Shown here in pieces: positions 45,227 to 53,580 of a DNA stretch of 64,000 nucleotides; positions within the stretch are counted from its first letter, which is position 1; each line of letters begins with the position of its first letter. Origin of the DNA: Neorhizobium alkalisoli (GTDB taxonomy: Bacteria > Pseudomonadota > Alphaproteobacteria > Rhizobiales > Rhizobiaceae); assembly GCF_007829835.1 (NCBI RefSeq), contig NZ_VIWP01000017.1:1-64000 (forward strand), read 5' to 3'. Below the pieces are notes generated by a model. It saw only the letters and a list, made by a program, of their open reading frames with translations, was not told where the DNA came from and searched no databases. The position numbers and the translations under genes are program-made.

Positions 45227-46114
45227 ATGTCGCTCTATAACACAGGCGTCTCCGACGTCGGAGTTGAGTCTTCCGCGCCGGCCTTGGCATGGGGACCGGT
45301 CATCGGAGGCGCGATAGCGGCTTCCGGTGTGACCATCATCCTGCTCTTGCTGGGCTCCGGCCTTGGTCTGACCATGGTGTCGCCCTGGGGTGGTGAAGGC
45401 GCCTCGTTCACGGCCGTCAGCGTTACGGCGGCAATCTGGTTCGTCGTGGTCCAATGGCTGTCATCGGCCCTTGGCGGTTACCTGAGCGGTCGGCTTCGCA
45501 CCAAATGGGCAGGCGTCCATTCGGATGAGGACTTCTTCCGCGATACCGCTCATGGCTTTCTGAGCTGGGCTCTTGCCACGGTGGTCATTGCAGGCCTTGC
45601 TGGCTCGGCCTTCACCTCACTCCTCGGCGGCGGCGTTCAGGCGCTGGCGTCGACGGCCTCGACAGCTGCTGTTGCTGGGGCTGCTGCGACGAATGCAGAT
45701 GGTGGGACGGCTACCGGACCGACAGCGTACTTCACGGATGCGCTGCTACGTCCCCAGGACCTTCGTGCAAAAGCGCAGGCAAGTGACGCAGCTGCCACCG
45801 CGGAAGTCTCGAGAATTCTCGTCAATGCGGCTGCCAAGGGAAGCCTTTCCGACGAAGATCGAACCTACCTCAATGCCTTGGTGGCATCTCGGGCCGGTCT
45901 GACGCCGGAACAGGCCAAGGCACGCGTCGATGAAGTTCTCAAGGCAGTCGATGATGCAAAGCTTGCTGCCCAGCAGAAGGCCGATGCGGCCAGGAAATCC
46001 GCAGCGACCACCGCTATCCTAGGCTCCCTTTCCCTTCTTGTCGGTGCGTTCATTGCATCGGTCGCGGGTGCTCTCGGTGGTCGTCAGCGCGACGAGGAAG
46101 CCTTGAGAGGCTGA
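45227..46114 (+). CDS. Multi-helix membrane protein of unknown function (295 residues)
   Basis: The ATG follows AGGAGG by 6 bases. Helices are seen near residues 20-48 (GGAIAASGVTIILLLLGSGLGL), 65-85, 105-135 and 265-285. Between the third and fourth lies an Ala-rich soluble segment (about 140-260) with RAGLTPEQAKARVDEVLKAVDDAKLAAQQKADAARK. The N-terminal GPVIGGAIAA start is common in rhizobial stress-related membrane proteins. The function is unknown. It shares a transcript with the 25-residue microprotein and ends at a strong terminator. Confidence 0.75.
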   Translation: MSLYNTGVSDVGVESSAPALAWGPVIGGAIAASGVTIILLLLGSGLGLTMVSPWGGEGASFTAVSVTAAIWFVVVQWLSSALGGYLSGRLRTKWAGVHSDEDFFRDTAHGFLSWALATVVIAGLAGSAFTSLLGGGVQALASTASTAAVAGAAATNADGGTATGPTAYFTDALLRPQDLRAKAQASDAAATAEVSRILVNAAAKGSLSDEDRTYLNALVASRAGLTPEQAKARVDEVLKAVDDAKLAAQQKADAARKSAATTAILGSLSLLVGAFIASVAGALGGRQRDEEALRG

Positions 46115-46135
46115 CAGTAACCCTGGTCAATCAGA

Positions 46136-46166
46136 AGCGCGGGGGCCGAACTTTGGCCCCCGCGCT
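46136..46166 (+). terminator. Rho-independent terminator
   Basis: AGCGCGGGGGCC (46136-46147) pairs perfectly with GGCCCCCGCGCT (46155-46166), then TTCTTTTG. It lies 22 bases after the membrane-protein stop. Confidence 0.92.
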
Positions 46167-46356
46167 TTCTTTTGTGTCAGCAGGCGCGTGATAAAGTCGC
46201 CTCCTTCAATCCCTCAAAGAGATCAGCGCGGCCAAAAGGGAATAGGCCGGAATGGCTTTTCACGGTGAGGCAAACAAAAAATAGGTTCCGCAGACCAGAC
46301 GTCGCAACGTTTGGTCTGTGGCTAAGCAGTGTTAGGAAGCAGCGACGCCCGACCCC

Positions 46357-47934
46357 TCAAGGATTGGTGGCTGGCGCGATTTCGGTTTGTGACGGCTGCA
46401 ATCTCGGTGGCGTCCCGGAAAGCGGTTCCTGGCCTTTCAGCCGCTCATCTGCAGAGACTGATGGTGTCATGGCCAGTGTCGCCTTTGTGCCGGCCGTGTC
46501 GACATTATCACCCCTAGCCAATACCCGGCCCGTCTTCGCATCATTCGCGGCCTGGTTTCCAACAGAGATCTGATCTGTTCCAACCGGCTCTGGTGTCACC
46601 TTGCCATCGGCAGGAGCGACACGCCAAACCATGTTCCCGGCATCGTCTGCGACAAGCAGTGCTCCGGTCCCATCCATGCCAACGCCAACCGGCCTGCCGC
46701 GGGCCTGATCTCCTTGAAGGAAGCCCGTCACAACGTCCTGTGCCTTGCCTGAAGGCTTTCCGTTTTCGAACGGCACATAGACGACTTTATAACCGTTGAA
46801 ACTCTTACGGTTCCAGCTTCCATGCTCTCCAATGAAGGCGCCGTTCGCGTAAGGTGTGGGCATGGCCGAGTTTTTCGAGAATATCAGGCCGAGCGCGGCA
46901 ACATGGCTGGACAGTGCATAATCGGGCGGGATCGCCCGCGCGACCATGTCGGGGCGTGGCGGATGAACACGGACATCGACATGGTCACCGTAATAGCTCC
47001 ACGGCCATCCGTAAAATGCGCCCTCCTTTATCGACGTCATATAGTCGGGCACGAGATTGGGACCGAGCTCGTCACGTTCGTTGACCACAGCCCAAAGGTC
47101 GCCTGTTTCGGGGTTAAAAGCCAGACCGTTCGGGTTGCGCAGGCCGGAGGCGAATACCCGGGCCGCTCCCGTCATCCGGTCGACCTGCCATATCGCGGCC
47201 CGCCCCTTCTCGGCCTCGAGACCGTTTTCCGTGATGTTCGAATTCGAGCCGACCGACACGTAGAGCAGCTTTCCATCCGGGCTGAGGGCCAGGTCCTTTG
47301 TCCAGTGATGGTCGATCGGGCCGCCGGGCAAAGGCGTCAGCACCTTTGGCTGCCCAGTGATCTCGTTTTGCCCGAGCTGATAAGGATAGGCGAGGATCGC
47401 AGATGTCGAAGCGACATAAAGCGTATTGTCTATCCAGGCGACACCGAAAGGAGAGTCAAGCTTGTCGAGCAGATCATGCTGCTCATCAACCTTGCCGTCC
47501 CGGTTCTTGTCGCGCAGGATTGTGATCTTGTTGCTCTCCTTCGGTTTACTGTTCCCATCGCCATGAGCAATCGACATGATCCATCCACGGATAAGATCCT
47601 TCGGACGCGATGTGGGCTCGGGTGCAGGCCCACGTGACTGCACGACGAGAACGTCGCCATTCGGCAGGGTATGAACCGTTCGCGGGTTCGCAAGATCTTT
47701 CGCATAAGCGGAAACGGCGAGCCCGTCTGGAACCTGCGGGAGCTCGCCATCTTTCCAGCCAATCACCTTTGCAACCTTGAGATCGGGCAGGAGTGGCGGC
47801 GCCGGATCCGGCAGCACCGGATTGGGCCCGACTTGCTGCGACGGATCGAAGTCGCCGGTCTGCGCCTGCGCTTGTAGGCCCGAGCCGATTGATGCCGACA
47901 GAACGGCGATACCGAAAATGGGGAATGTTTTCAT
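46357..47934 (-). CDS. Exported PQQ-type sugar dehydrogenase (L-sorbosone dehydrogenase-like)
   Basis: The 525-residue protein starts at the ATG at 47934 with GGAGGG just upstream. It has a signal peptide (MKTFPIFGIAVLSASIGSGLQAQA, cut when mature). The body is a six-bladed soluble quinoprotein propeller: DGLAVSAYAKDLANPRTVHTLPNGDVLVV, DSPFGVAWIDNTLYVASTSAIL, HWTKDLALSPDGKLLYVSVGSNSN, FASGLRNPNGLAFNPETGDLW and GAFIGEHGSWNRKSF. It would oxidise an aldose-type sugar in the periplasm using PQQ. Its ATG overlaps the stop of the DUF2231 gene (TGATG). Confidence 0.88.
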   Translation of the reverse strand: MKTFPIFGIAVLSASIGSGLQAQAQTGDFDPSQQVGPNPVLPDPAPPLLPDLKVAKVIGWKDGELPQVPDGLAVSAYAKDLANPRTVHTLPNGDVLVVQSRGPAPEPTSRPKDLIRGWIMSIAHGDGNSKPKESNKITILRDKNRDGKVDEQHDLLDKLDSPFGVAWIDNTLYVASTSAILAYPYQLGQNEITGQPKVLTPLPGGPIDHHWTKDLALSPDGKLLYVSVGSNSNITENGLEAEKGRAAIWQVDRMTGAARVFASGLRNPNGLAFNPETGDLWAVVNERDELGPNLVPDYMTSIKEGAFYGWPWSYYGDHVDVRVHPPRPDMVARAIPPDYALSSHVAALGLIFSKNSAMPTPYANGAFIGEHGSWNRKSFNGYKVVYVPFENGKPSGKAQDVVTGFLQGDQARGRPVGVGMDGTGALLVADDAGNMVWRVAPADGKVTPEPVGTDQISVGNQAANDAKTGRVLARGDNVDTAGTKATLAMTPSVSADERLKGQEPLSGTPPRLQPSQTEIAPATNP

Positions 47935-48371
47935 CAGACCCTCCAGGCGAGGCGAGCGTATCTGCGGGCAGAAATCGCTACGGTGAAAACGGAAAGGATG
48001 AAGGTTATTGCAGAAAGTGCGAGACCGTAAGGCACCACAGCCGTCCATCCATCACCCGCATGAACGAGGCTATTGGCCAATGCGGTTACCAAAATGACCA
48101 AAAACAGCAGTGCCGACGGGAATGCCGGACGCAGCGGTCGTGTCCGGGGCCGAACAAGATCCAGGAGTGCGGCAATCAATCCGATTGCCCCGAATACAAG
48201 CCCAGCGAACAGGAGCCAGGCGGAAAAGTTCTGCCACATAATATTGGCGCTTTGCCAGAAGGCGATGTCCGTCAGGAAAGCGAGCGTGAAGCACACGAAG
48301 GGAAAGGGGATGAACAACGATTGAAGGGGATAGGCCGCCGCGTCGTTCTGGGAAGAAGAGAAAACGGTCAT
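47934..48371 (-). CDS. DUF2231 membrane protein
   Basis: The 145-residue protein has four membrane helices, with the DUF2231 pattern PLQSLFIPFPFVCFTLAFLTDIAFW in the first and AGLVFGAIGLIAALLDLV in the second. Members often accompany periplasmic oxidases or dehydrogenases and may serve as membrane anchors or electron acceptors; this is inference. It is coupled to the sorbosone-dehydrogenase-like gene by a TGATG overlap and preceded by an EcfG-like motif. Confidence 0.85.
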   Translation of the reverse strand: MTVFSSSQNDAAAYPLQSLFIPFPFVCFTLAFLTDIAFWQSANIMWQNFSAWLLFAGLVFGAIGLIAALLDLVRPRTRPLRPAFPSALLFLVILVTALANSLVHAGDGWTAVVPYGLALSAITFILSVFTVAISARRYARLAWRV

Positions 48372-48408
48372 GGGTACGCTCCGGGATCAAGAGCCTATGA
48401 TCGCGTTC

Positions 48409-48433
48409 AACCCCAGGGGCAGGATTTGGTTCC
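48409..48433 (-). promoter_or_regulatory. EcfG-like promoter motif upstream of the DUF2231 gene
   Basis: The minus strand reads GGAAC, 16 bases, GGTT, ending 37 bases before the ATG at 48371. Confidence 0.5.
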
Positions 48434-48576
48434 CTTCCTCGCTTTTACAGAGGTGTCAGAAAATCCGACAATCGCAATGATTGGCGAAATGATTGGGTTG
48501 GTCCGTAGGCGCAAGCATTTGTCGTCAGCGATCCCGATACCCATATTGCTATGACCATGAGAAAGGGAGTTTTTCC

Positions 48577-49086
48577 ATGAAGACCGAGCGCGCAGTTCTG
48601 GCAGGCGGTTGTTTCTGGGGCATGCAGGATCTGATCCGGCGCATGCCGGGTGTTGTCGGCACGAAGGTTGGCTATACTGGCGGTGATGTGGCGAATGCCA
48701 CCTATCGCAACCATGGAAGTCACGCAGAAGCGATCGAGATCATCTTTGATCCAGCGAAAATTGCTTACCGCGATCTCCTGGAATTTTTCTTCCAGATTCA
48801 CGATCCGAGCACTGTAAACCGTCAGGGCAACGATCTCGGCCCGAGCTATCGTTCGGCAATCTACTATACCAGCGAGGACCAGAAACGGTTAGCGGAGGAC
48901 ACCATTGCAGATGTGGATGCCTCGGGTCTCTGGCCGGGCAAGGTTGTAACCGAGGTGACGGCTGCCGGCGATTTCTGGGACGCCGAGCCCGAACATCAGG
49001 ATTATCTGGAACGTTATCCCGACGGTTATACCTGCCATTTCCCCCGACCGAACTGGCGCCTGCCCAAGCGTCAGGCGGTGGCGTAA
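48577..49086 (+). CDS. msrA: Peptide-methionine (S)-S-oxide reductase
   Basis: The 169-residue protein starts at the ATG at 48577 after AAAGGGAG. It has the catalytic motif GGCFWGMQD (nucleophile Cys12), VGYTGGDVANATYRNHGSHAEAIEI, FFQIHDPSTVNRQGNDLGPSYRSAIYY and FWDAEPEHQDYLERYPDGYTCH. It reduces the S-epimer of methionine sulfoxide in proteins using thioredoxin. It carries no MsrB fusion. The recycling Cys near the C-terminus found in some members is not seen apart from that in YTCHF. Confidence 0.93.
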   Translation: MKTERAVLAGGCFWGMQDLIRRMPGVVGTKVGYTGGDVANATYRNHGSHAEAIEIIFDPAKIAYRDLLEFFFQIHDPSTVNRQGNDLGPSYRSAIYYTSEDQKRLAEDTIADVDASGLWPGKVVTEVTAAGDFWDAEPEHQDYLERYPDGYTCHFPRPNWRLPKRQAVA

Positions 49087-49876
49087 TAACCCGCGCGAGT
49101 GACGCGGTCCGTGATCGGCCATCAGTGCGGTGTGCCGATCGCACCGATGGACATTGTCGGATTCGGCGCCCCGATAAAATTGCATCGTTCAATCGGCGGA
49201 CTGTTGACCCCTGAACGAGACCACCGCTTGGCATGCCCAGCGCTTGCCGGTGATCAGCGTTGCTGAAGGCCAGGGCGTATACGGCGACCGAGACGGGATG
49301 ACCGCCGTGCTCGTCGCCAGCAAAGGCGAGCATGTTTTTGCACGGGCCGGCGGTTTCCGATTTTTTCGGTGGTCAGCTGACCACCGATGTAAACCATTGT
49401 TCTTATTGGACATTAGAGAAAAGCGCTTTCAACCCTCGGCGTGATCCAACCGGCCGCGTCGGGCCTGTTCGGCCATCGACCGAGTGACTTCCCGGTCTTG
49501 TGGAAATGGTATCGGCAACGCGTAGTCCTGTATCGTGGCAACCGACAACAAGGGGTTGCTCGCTTCGTTACGTCCCACGCAACCCGACCATGAAAGTCTT
49601 CGCCCGAAGCAGGGTCGGTTTCTGCCTCGAGTGAAGGCGGCATGTCCTGTCAGTACCCGTCGTCCGCAACGATCAAGATATCCCTCAAATCGTGGCAGGT
49701 TTCAGATGTTTCATATCAAGCGCGTGGGAAACGTCGCGAGGGAGAAGAGTGGGGGAACTCTTGTGGGGGGACGGGGGCAACCCTCGCGACACATGAGTAA
49801 CCCGCGCATCCCTGAAAAGTTCCAGACGAAGCGGCCGAAACAGCATGAGCATGTCCCGGCCGCCTTCCCCTGGAAC
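49087..49876. other. 790-base interval without a recognised gene
   Basis: Several open frames cross here on both strands but none has a ribosome site plus a known family. The only clear structure is the palindrome at 49366-49387. The stretch may hold gene remnants. Confidence 0.4.
49366..49387. repeat. Perfect 22-bp palindrome without loop
   Basis: The half site TCGGTGGTCAG (49366-49376) is followed directly by its exact complement CTGACCACCGA (49377-49387). A T6 run precedes it on the plus strand, so on neither strand is it a normal terminator. It looks more like a dimer-binding site. Confidence 0.6.
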
Positions 49877-50062
49877 TTAATGCGTAAATCTCTTCACCAT
49901 AGCCTGTTCGCTCTCATCACCGGAAAACTCGGTCACAAGAATGGTGGCGAACATCTCGGCTTGCTTGCTGTCGCGTTTGACATTCCGCTGGAAACACACC
50001 AAGCGCCAGGCCGTCGCAAGCCGATTGAGCTGCTCGGTGGTGTAGATAGGGCGCTCACTCAT
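49877..50062 (-). CDS. Small hypothetical protein (61 residues)
   Basis: The ATG at 50062 is preceded by AGGAGGGAAGGA, fixing the start (MSERPIYTTEQLNRLATAWRL). The product is mostly helical with alternating charges (FQRNVKRDSKQAEMFATILVTEFSGD). No family is recognised. The strong ribosome site supports a true gene. Confidence 0.6.
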   Translation of the reverse strand: MSERPIYTTEQLNRLATAWRLVCFQRNVKRDSKQAEMFATILVTEFSGDESEQAMVKRFTH

Positions 50063-50268
50063 TCCTTCCCTCCTGGGCGTTCCCTTCTGGGCGATCTCTC
50101 CTCGGCGGTCTCTCCTGGGTTCCCATCGATCGTAAGGGCCAGGGGCAAGCGCAGCAACGGCGGGAAGGCGTTCGTACGAAACCGTACAAAACATTGGTCG
50201 CAATCCTAGCGGAATTAATATCGCTTGTCGCCTCGCCCCGGGCAGGACCGGTTTCGCCGAGCCGGGCC

Positions 50269-50294
50269 GGAACAGACAAGCATCTCAAAGTGTT
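50269..50294 (+). promoter_or_regulatory. EcfG-type promoter for the DUF3597 gene
   Basis: GGAAC (50269-50273), 17 bases, TGTT (50291-50294), 33 bases before the ATG at 50328. Confidence 0.6.
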
Positions 50295-50327
50295 GGTACC
50301 CGGTGTTATCAAACGAGGAACCAGACC

Positions 50328-50777
50328 ATGAGCATTTTCAGCAAAATCAAAGACGCAATCTTCGGCGGTGAGGCGCATGCCGCGCCGGCCTCTCCCTCAG
50401 CGACTGAACCATCACCCGCTCCGGCCTCCATGCCGGAACCGGCTGCCACAACAGCTCCGCCGGTTGGAGGCACCGACCGGGCCGCGTCATCGGCAGCCGG
50501 CACACCGACAACGACTTCGCCGGTTGATGTGGCGTCAAGCCTGGACGCCGCGGTCAAGCGTAGTGGGCAGAAACTGGACTGGAAACACTCGATTGTCGAC
50601 CTGATGAAGGCCTTGGGCATGGATGCGAGCCTGGCGGAGCGGAAGGAACTCGCCGAGGAACTCGGCTATACCGGCGACAAGGATGGTTCCGCTGCCATGA
50701 ACACATGGCTGCACAGGGCGCTGTTGAAAAAGCTCTCCGAAAATGGCGGCAAAGTCCCGGCTGAACTTCTGGATTGA
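50328..50777 (+). CDS. DUF3597 protein
   Basis: The 149-residue protein starts MSIFSKIKDAIFGGEAHA, the usual family opening. A long Pro/Ala/Thr-rich linker (about 18-65) leads to the conserved C-terminal domain VDVASSLDAAVKRSGQKLDWKHSIVDLMKALGMDASLAERKELAEELGY, then MNTWLHRALLKKLSENGG. The domain is a small helical bundle of unknown function. The N-terminal amphipathic helix could contact membranes. A CGAGGAACC site lies upstream, and an EcfG-type promoter and strong terminator frame it as one transcription unit. Confidence 0.88.
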   Translation: MSIFSKIKDAIFGGEAHAAPASPSATEPSPAPASMPEPAATTAPPVGGTDRAASSAAGTPTTTSPVDVASSLDAAVKRSGQKLDWKHSIVDLMKALGMDASLAERKELAEELGYTGDKDGSAAMNTWLHRALLKKLSENGGKVPAELLD

Positions 50778-50801
50778 TGCTGTCGACGTCATTGCGAAAA
50801 G

Positions 50802-50842
50802 GGCGGCGCAACGGCCGCCTTTTTTGTGTCCGACACAAAAAA
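50802..50842 (+). terminator. Tandem terminator: GC hairpin plus symmetric A/T hairpin
   Basis: GGCGGC (50802-50807) pairs with GCCGCC (50814-50819), followed by six T. Those T's start a second perfect inverted repeat, TTTTTTGTGT (50820-50829) and ACACAAAAAA (50833-50842), so the structure can also stop transcription on the minus strand. Confidence 0.82.
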
Positions 50843-50878
50843 TTCTGGAAGATCAAGCCGTTACCGAGGCTCACGAAC

Positions 50879-51414
50879 ATGCCGTGGTCATACGTCTATC
50901 AGAAGGTCTCCACGACGAAATTTATCGCTGCTGCAGTTTCGCTGGTTCATCTCACAGGCGTCGCTATTTCTCAACAGCCCATATCGACTGCGCCGCAGGG
51001 TTCCGTAACCGGCGCAGACGCGACGATCGTCGGGCCGGGTATTTCCATGGGCAAAGCGGCGACGACGCCTCTCAAAGATGTGGAGATCAAGGATACCGAC
51101 CTCGTCGCTTCGAGACTCGTCTAGGTCAATATCGACAATACGCAGAACGACGATATCGCTCAGATTTCCGATATCGCCGTCGGTAACGGAAAGTCTGTCT
51201 TCGGCGACACTGTAAGCGTTGGCCGCTCTCTCGGCGTTGGCACAAGCTATGGCGTCATTGCCCGGCTTTACTCCAATTGGCCGATGATAATGGCAACTCG
51301 AAAGCCTATGTCGATACCACCAAGGATGACCTCTCGAGGGCTCCGAGGTTCGACCACGATCAGCTGAAGAAGGAAAATCGCTCCCCTGCGCGTCCACAGA
51401 TGCGCTGGCGCTAG
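50879..51414 (+). pseudogene. PRC-barrel-domain protein, decayed
   Basis: The reading frame from the ATG at 50879 gives an export-signal-like segment (KFIAAAVSLVHLTGVAIS) and the start of a PRC barrel (LKDVEIKDTDLVASRLV). It then meets a TAG at 51122-51124. The domain resumes after it in frame (DIAQISDIAVGNGKSVF, VGRSLGVGTSYGVIARL). It then changes frame near 51270 and ends with AYVDTTKDDLSRAPRFDHDQLKKEN before a TAG at 51412-51414. Both the stop and the shift must be repaired to rebuild the usual PRC-barrel order, so it is a pseudogene. Confidence 0.75.
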
Positions 51415-51658
51415 TGGATGGGTTCCCGGATGGGCAGCATGAGACGTCGCGCCGACTTTTGGGCGATTAGGCAGCCCGGTCGAGTTTGGGCCGGTTTGCA
51501 ACGCTCGTGAAGTGGGGGCGCGCAAGGAAGATCTGCAATCTGGATGGGCTGATTCGTGCAAAGATTGGGCGCGTCTTTCGGCCGGTAAAATCAAATCCGC
51601 GACCACAGGGTTCGAGACCGAGTGATAGAATCCGACATCCACTGTCTCCAGCAAGTGA

Positions 51659-52441
51659 TCAGTCGACCATGGACGGAACCTCGATATCGATCATGACCGG
51701 AGCATGATCACTCGTATGGCCCCAACTGCGCGGCTTTCGCCGCACGGTGGCAGATCGCAACCAGGGAGAGACAGTAGGAGAAACCAGCAAATGGTCGATG
51801 CGAAGACCAGCATCGCGCTCGAACGAACTCCTCCAGTATTTCCAGAATGTGTAGATGCGCTCGTCGGGATGCAGATGACGCACGGCGTCCGTCCATCCTT
51901 GCGCAACAAGCTCGGCATAGGCTGTCCGGACCTCCGGCCGGAACAAAGCGTCGCCCTGCCATCGTTCGGGTTTGTAGACGTCCGTCTCGGTCGGGATCAC
52001 GTTATAGTCCCCTGCGAGGACGACCGGGATGTCCAGCGCGAGCAGTTCAGCTGAATAGTTCTGAAGGCGATGAAACCAGGAAAGTTTGCTGTCGAATTTC
52101 GGGCCGGGTGCGGGATTGCCGTTTGGGAGATAAAGGCAGCCGACAAGTATTCCGTCGGCAACCGCTTCGATATATCGGGAATCGCTGTCGTCCGGGTTTC
52201 CCGGCAAGCCTGTCCGTGTCAGGATTGGCTCCATCCCGCGGGTCAGGAGCGCGACGCCGTTCCAGGATTTCTGCCCCTGCCAGACGCAGCCATAACCCGC
52301 GCGTTCGATCTCCTTTTTCGGAAAAGCCTCTGTCTTCAGTTCCTGCAGGCAAACGACATCCGGTCTGTCGTCCTTCAGCCACCGCAGAAGAATGTCGAGC
52401 CGGCCTCGAACGCCGTTGACGTTATACGTGGCAATTTTCAT
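51659..52441 (-). CDS. xth: Exodeoxyribonuclease III
   Basis: The 260-residue protein begins MKIATYNVNGVRGRLDILLRWL. It carries the exonuclease III/AP endonuclease residues: Asn in NVNG, Glu in LQELKTE, LYLPNGNP, Asp and Asn in LAGDYNVIPTE, and the terminal RIDHLLVS and HTSDHAPVMIDIEV. It nicks DNA at abasic sites and trims 3' ends. It follows the PPC-domain gene by 13 bases and is probably driven by the same general-stress promoter, so it would be induced with it. Confidence 0.93.
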   Translation of the reverse strand: MKIATYNVNGVRGRLDILLRWLKDDRPDVVCLQELKTEAFPKKEIERAGYGCVWQGQKSWNGVALLTRGMEPILTRTGLPGNPDDSDSRYIEAVADGILVGCLYLPNGNPAPGPKFDSKLSWFHRLQNYSAELLALDIPVVLAGDYNVIPTETDVYKPERWQGDALFRPEVRTAYAELVAQGWTDAVRHLHPDERIYTFWKYWRSSFERDAGLRIDHLLVSPTVSPWLRSATVRRKPRSWGHTSDHAPVMIDIEVPSMVD

Positions 52442-52454
52442 CCAGGCAGCCGTA

Positions 52455-52898
52455 TCAAAGATCGATCAGGGCGATGCCAAGATCGTCGCGCTTGCGGCGG
52501 CGGAAACCGACCGCGCTTTCACGAATGATAACTTCCAGCGTCGGATGAACAGTGCCTTTCATGAAGTGCCCACCCCTGGTCGAACCATCCTCAAGCCCAA
52601 GGACGACATGCATATGAAGGCTGGCCTTCCCATCATCTCCCGTCGCCACGTCGCCGATCGCGCTCAGCACCTCGGTCTGCCGGTCGACCGGTATCTCCTT
52701 GTATTTTTTCGTCGCGAAATCGAAGAAACCCAGCGTCGCTGTACTGAAGGCGCCGATCGCTGTCAGCGACGCACCGCTGATCTGCTTTTCTTCCGCAAAC
52801 CGCGAAATCGCATCGAAAGCGTCTTCGCCTTCGTCGAGAACCAAGATCCAGTTTCGCTCGCTCCAGGGGTTGGTGTCGCCAAGATCCTTGCTCTTCAT
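52455..52898 (-). CDS. PPC (DUF296) domain protein
   Basis: The 147-residue protein starts at the ATG at 52898, 6 bases after GGAG; longer in-frame starts add unrelated residues. The domain shows SERNWILVLDEGEDAFDAISRFAEEKQISGASLTAIGAFSTATLGFFD, then LHMHVVLGLEDGSTRGGHFMKGTVHPTLEVII. PPC domains form trimers. Plant forms are fused to AT-hooks and bind DNA; the stand-alone bacterial form has no established function. It lies directly upstream of xth. Confidence 0.88.
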   Translation of the reverse strand: MKSKDLGDTNPWSERNWILVLDEGEDAFDAISRFAEEKQISGASLTAIGAFSTATLGFFDFATKKYKEIPVDRQTEVLSAIGDVATGDDGKASLHMHVVLGLEDGSTRGGHFMKGTVHPTLEVIIRESAVGFRRRKRDDLGIALIDL

Positions 52899-52940
52899 AT
52901 TTGTCTCCGCGCGTTTTCCGGCTTTGCCGCACGGCTCAAC

Positions 52941-52965
52941 AACTCCGGGCAGATCATCAGGTTCC
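52941..52965 (-). promoter_or_regulatory. EcfG-like promoter motif for the PPC-xth operon
   Basis: The minus strand reads GGAAC, 16 bases, AGTT. It ends 42 bases before the ATG at 52898 and is divergent from the promoter at 52981. Confidence 0.5.
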
Positions 52966-52980
52966 GGACGGCCAGAGTGC

Positions 52981-53005
52981 GGAACGATGCCAGTTCTTTC
53001 TCGTT
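52981..53005 (+). promoter_or_regulatory. EcfG-type promoter for the stress-protein gene at 53035
   Basis: GGAAC (52981-52985), 16 bases, CGTT (53002-53005), an exact consensus. It ends 29 bases before the ATG. Confidence 0.8.
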
Positions 53006-53034
53006 CACTCGGCGCAAACCCGAGGAGTTTAAAA

Positions 53035-53517
53035 ATGGCAGACAGCGAAGACGATATCACCAAGGTGTGGGAACTGGTCGACAAGATCGGATTTTGCATG
53101 TTGACCACACAGTCAGGCGACGACCTGCGGGCAAGACCGATGTCGGCTTATGCAGAACGCATAGAAAATGCGGTCTATTTTCTGACCGATGTCGCAAGCC
53201 ACAAGGACGAGGAGATTGCCAGGCGACCGGAAGTCTGCCTGGCATTCGCAGATTCCAGGGGCCAGAAATATGTCTCGCTTTCGGGCACGGCGGAGATCCT
53301 CAATGATCGCGAGAAGATCAAAGAGTTATGGGCAACGCCAGCCAAGGCGTGGTGGGACAGTGCCGACGACCCCTCCATCCGTGTCTTGAAGATCACGCCT
53401 TCGTTTGCAGAATACTGGGACAGTCCCGGTACGGTGATCAGCTATATCAAGATGGCGGCAGCCGCAGTGAGCAGCTCGCGCCCGGATATGGGCGACAGTG
53501 CCAAGGTGCAGATGTAA
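53035..53517 (+). CDS. Pyridoxamine 5'-phosphate oxidase-like general stress protein
   Basis: The 160-residue protein has the split-barrel flavin-binding fold seen in general stress protein 26: KIGFCMLTTQSGDDLRARPMSAYA, IENAVYFLTDVASHKDEEI, VCLAFADSRGQKYVSLSGTAEIL and KAWWDSADDPSIRVLKITPSFAEYWDSPG. It likely binds FMN or FAD in the cytoplasm. A GAGGAG site lies 8 bases before the ATG, and the promoter upstream is an exact EcfG consensus. The function beyond flavin binding is unknown. Confidence 0.9.
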   Translation: MADSEDDITKVWELVDKIGFCMLTTQSGDDLRARPMSAYAERIENAVYFLTDVASHKDEEIARRPEVCLAFADSRGQKYVSLSGTAEILNDREKIKELWATPAKAWWDSADDPSIRVLKITPSFAEYWDSPGTVISYIKMAAAAVSSSRPDMGDSAKVQM

Positions 53518-53553
53518 ACGGTCACGCTCCTTATCGACGTTCGGGAATACGTG

Positions 53554-53580
53554 ATGGCGGCGGCCTTGCTTCGCCGCCAT
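53554..53580 (+). terminator. Hairpin after the stress-protein gene
   Basis: ATGGCGGCG (53554-53562) pairs with CGCCGCCAT (53572-53580). Only two T follow, so it is a weak terminator candidate. Confidence 0.4.

Noticed and set aside
49189..49643. Overlapping minus-strand frames of about 75 codons
   Set aside because: No ribosome site, no family and unusual composition; left as gene-free sequence.
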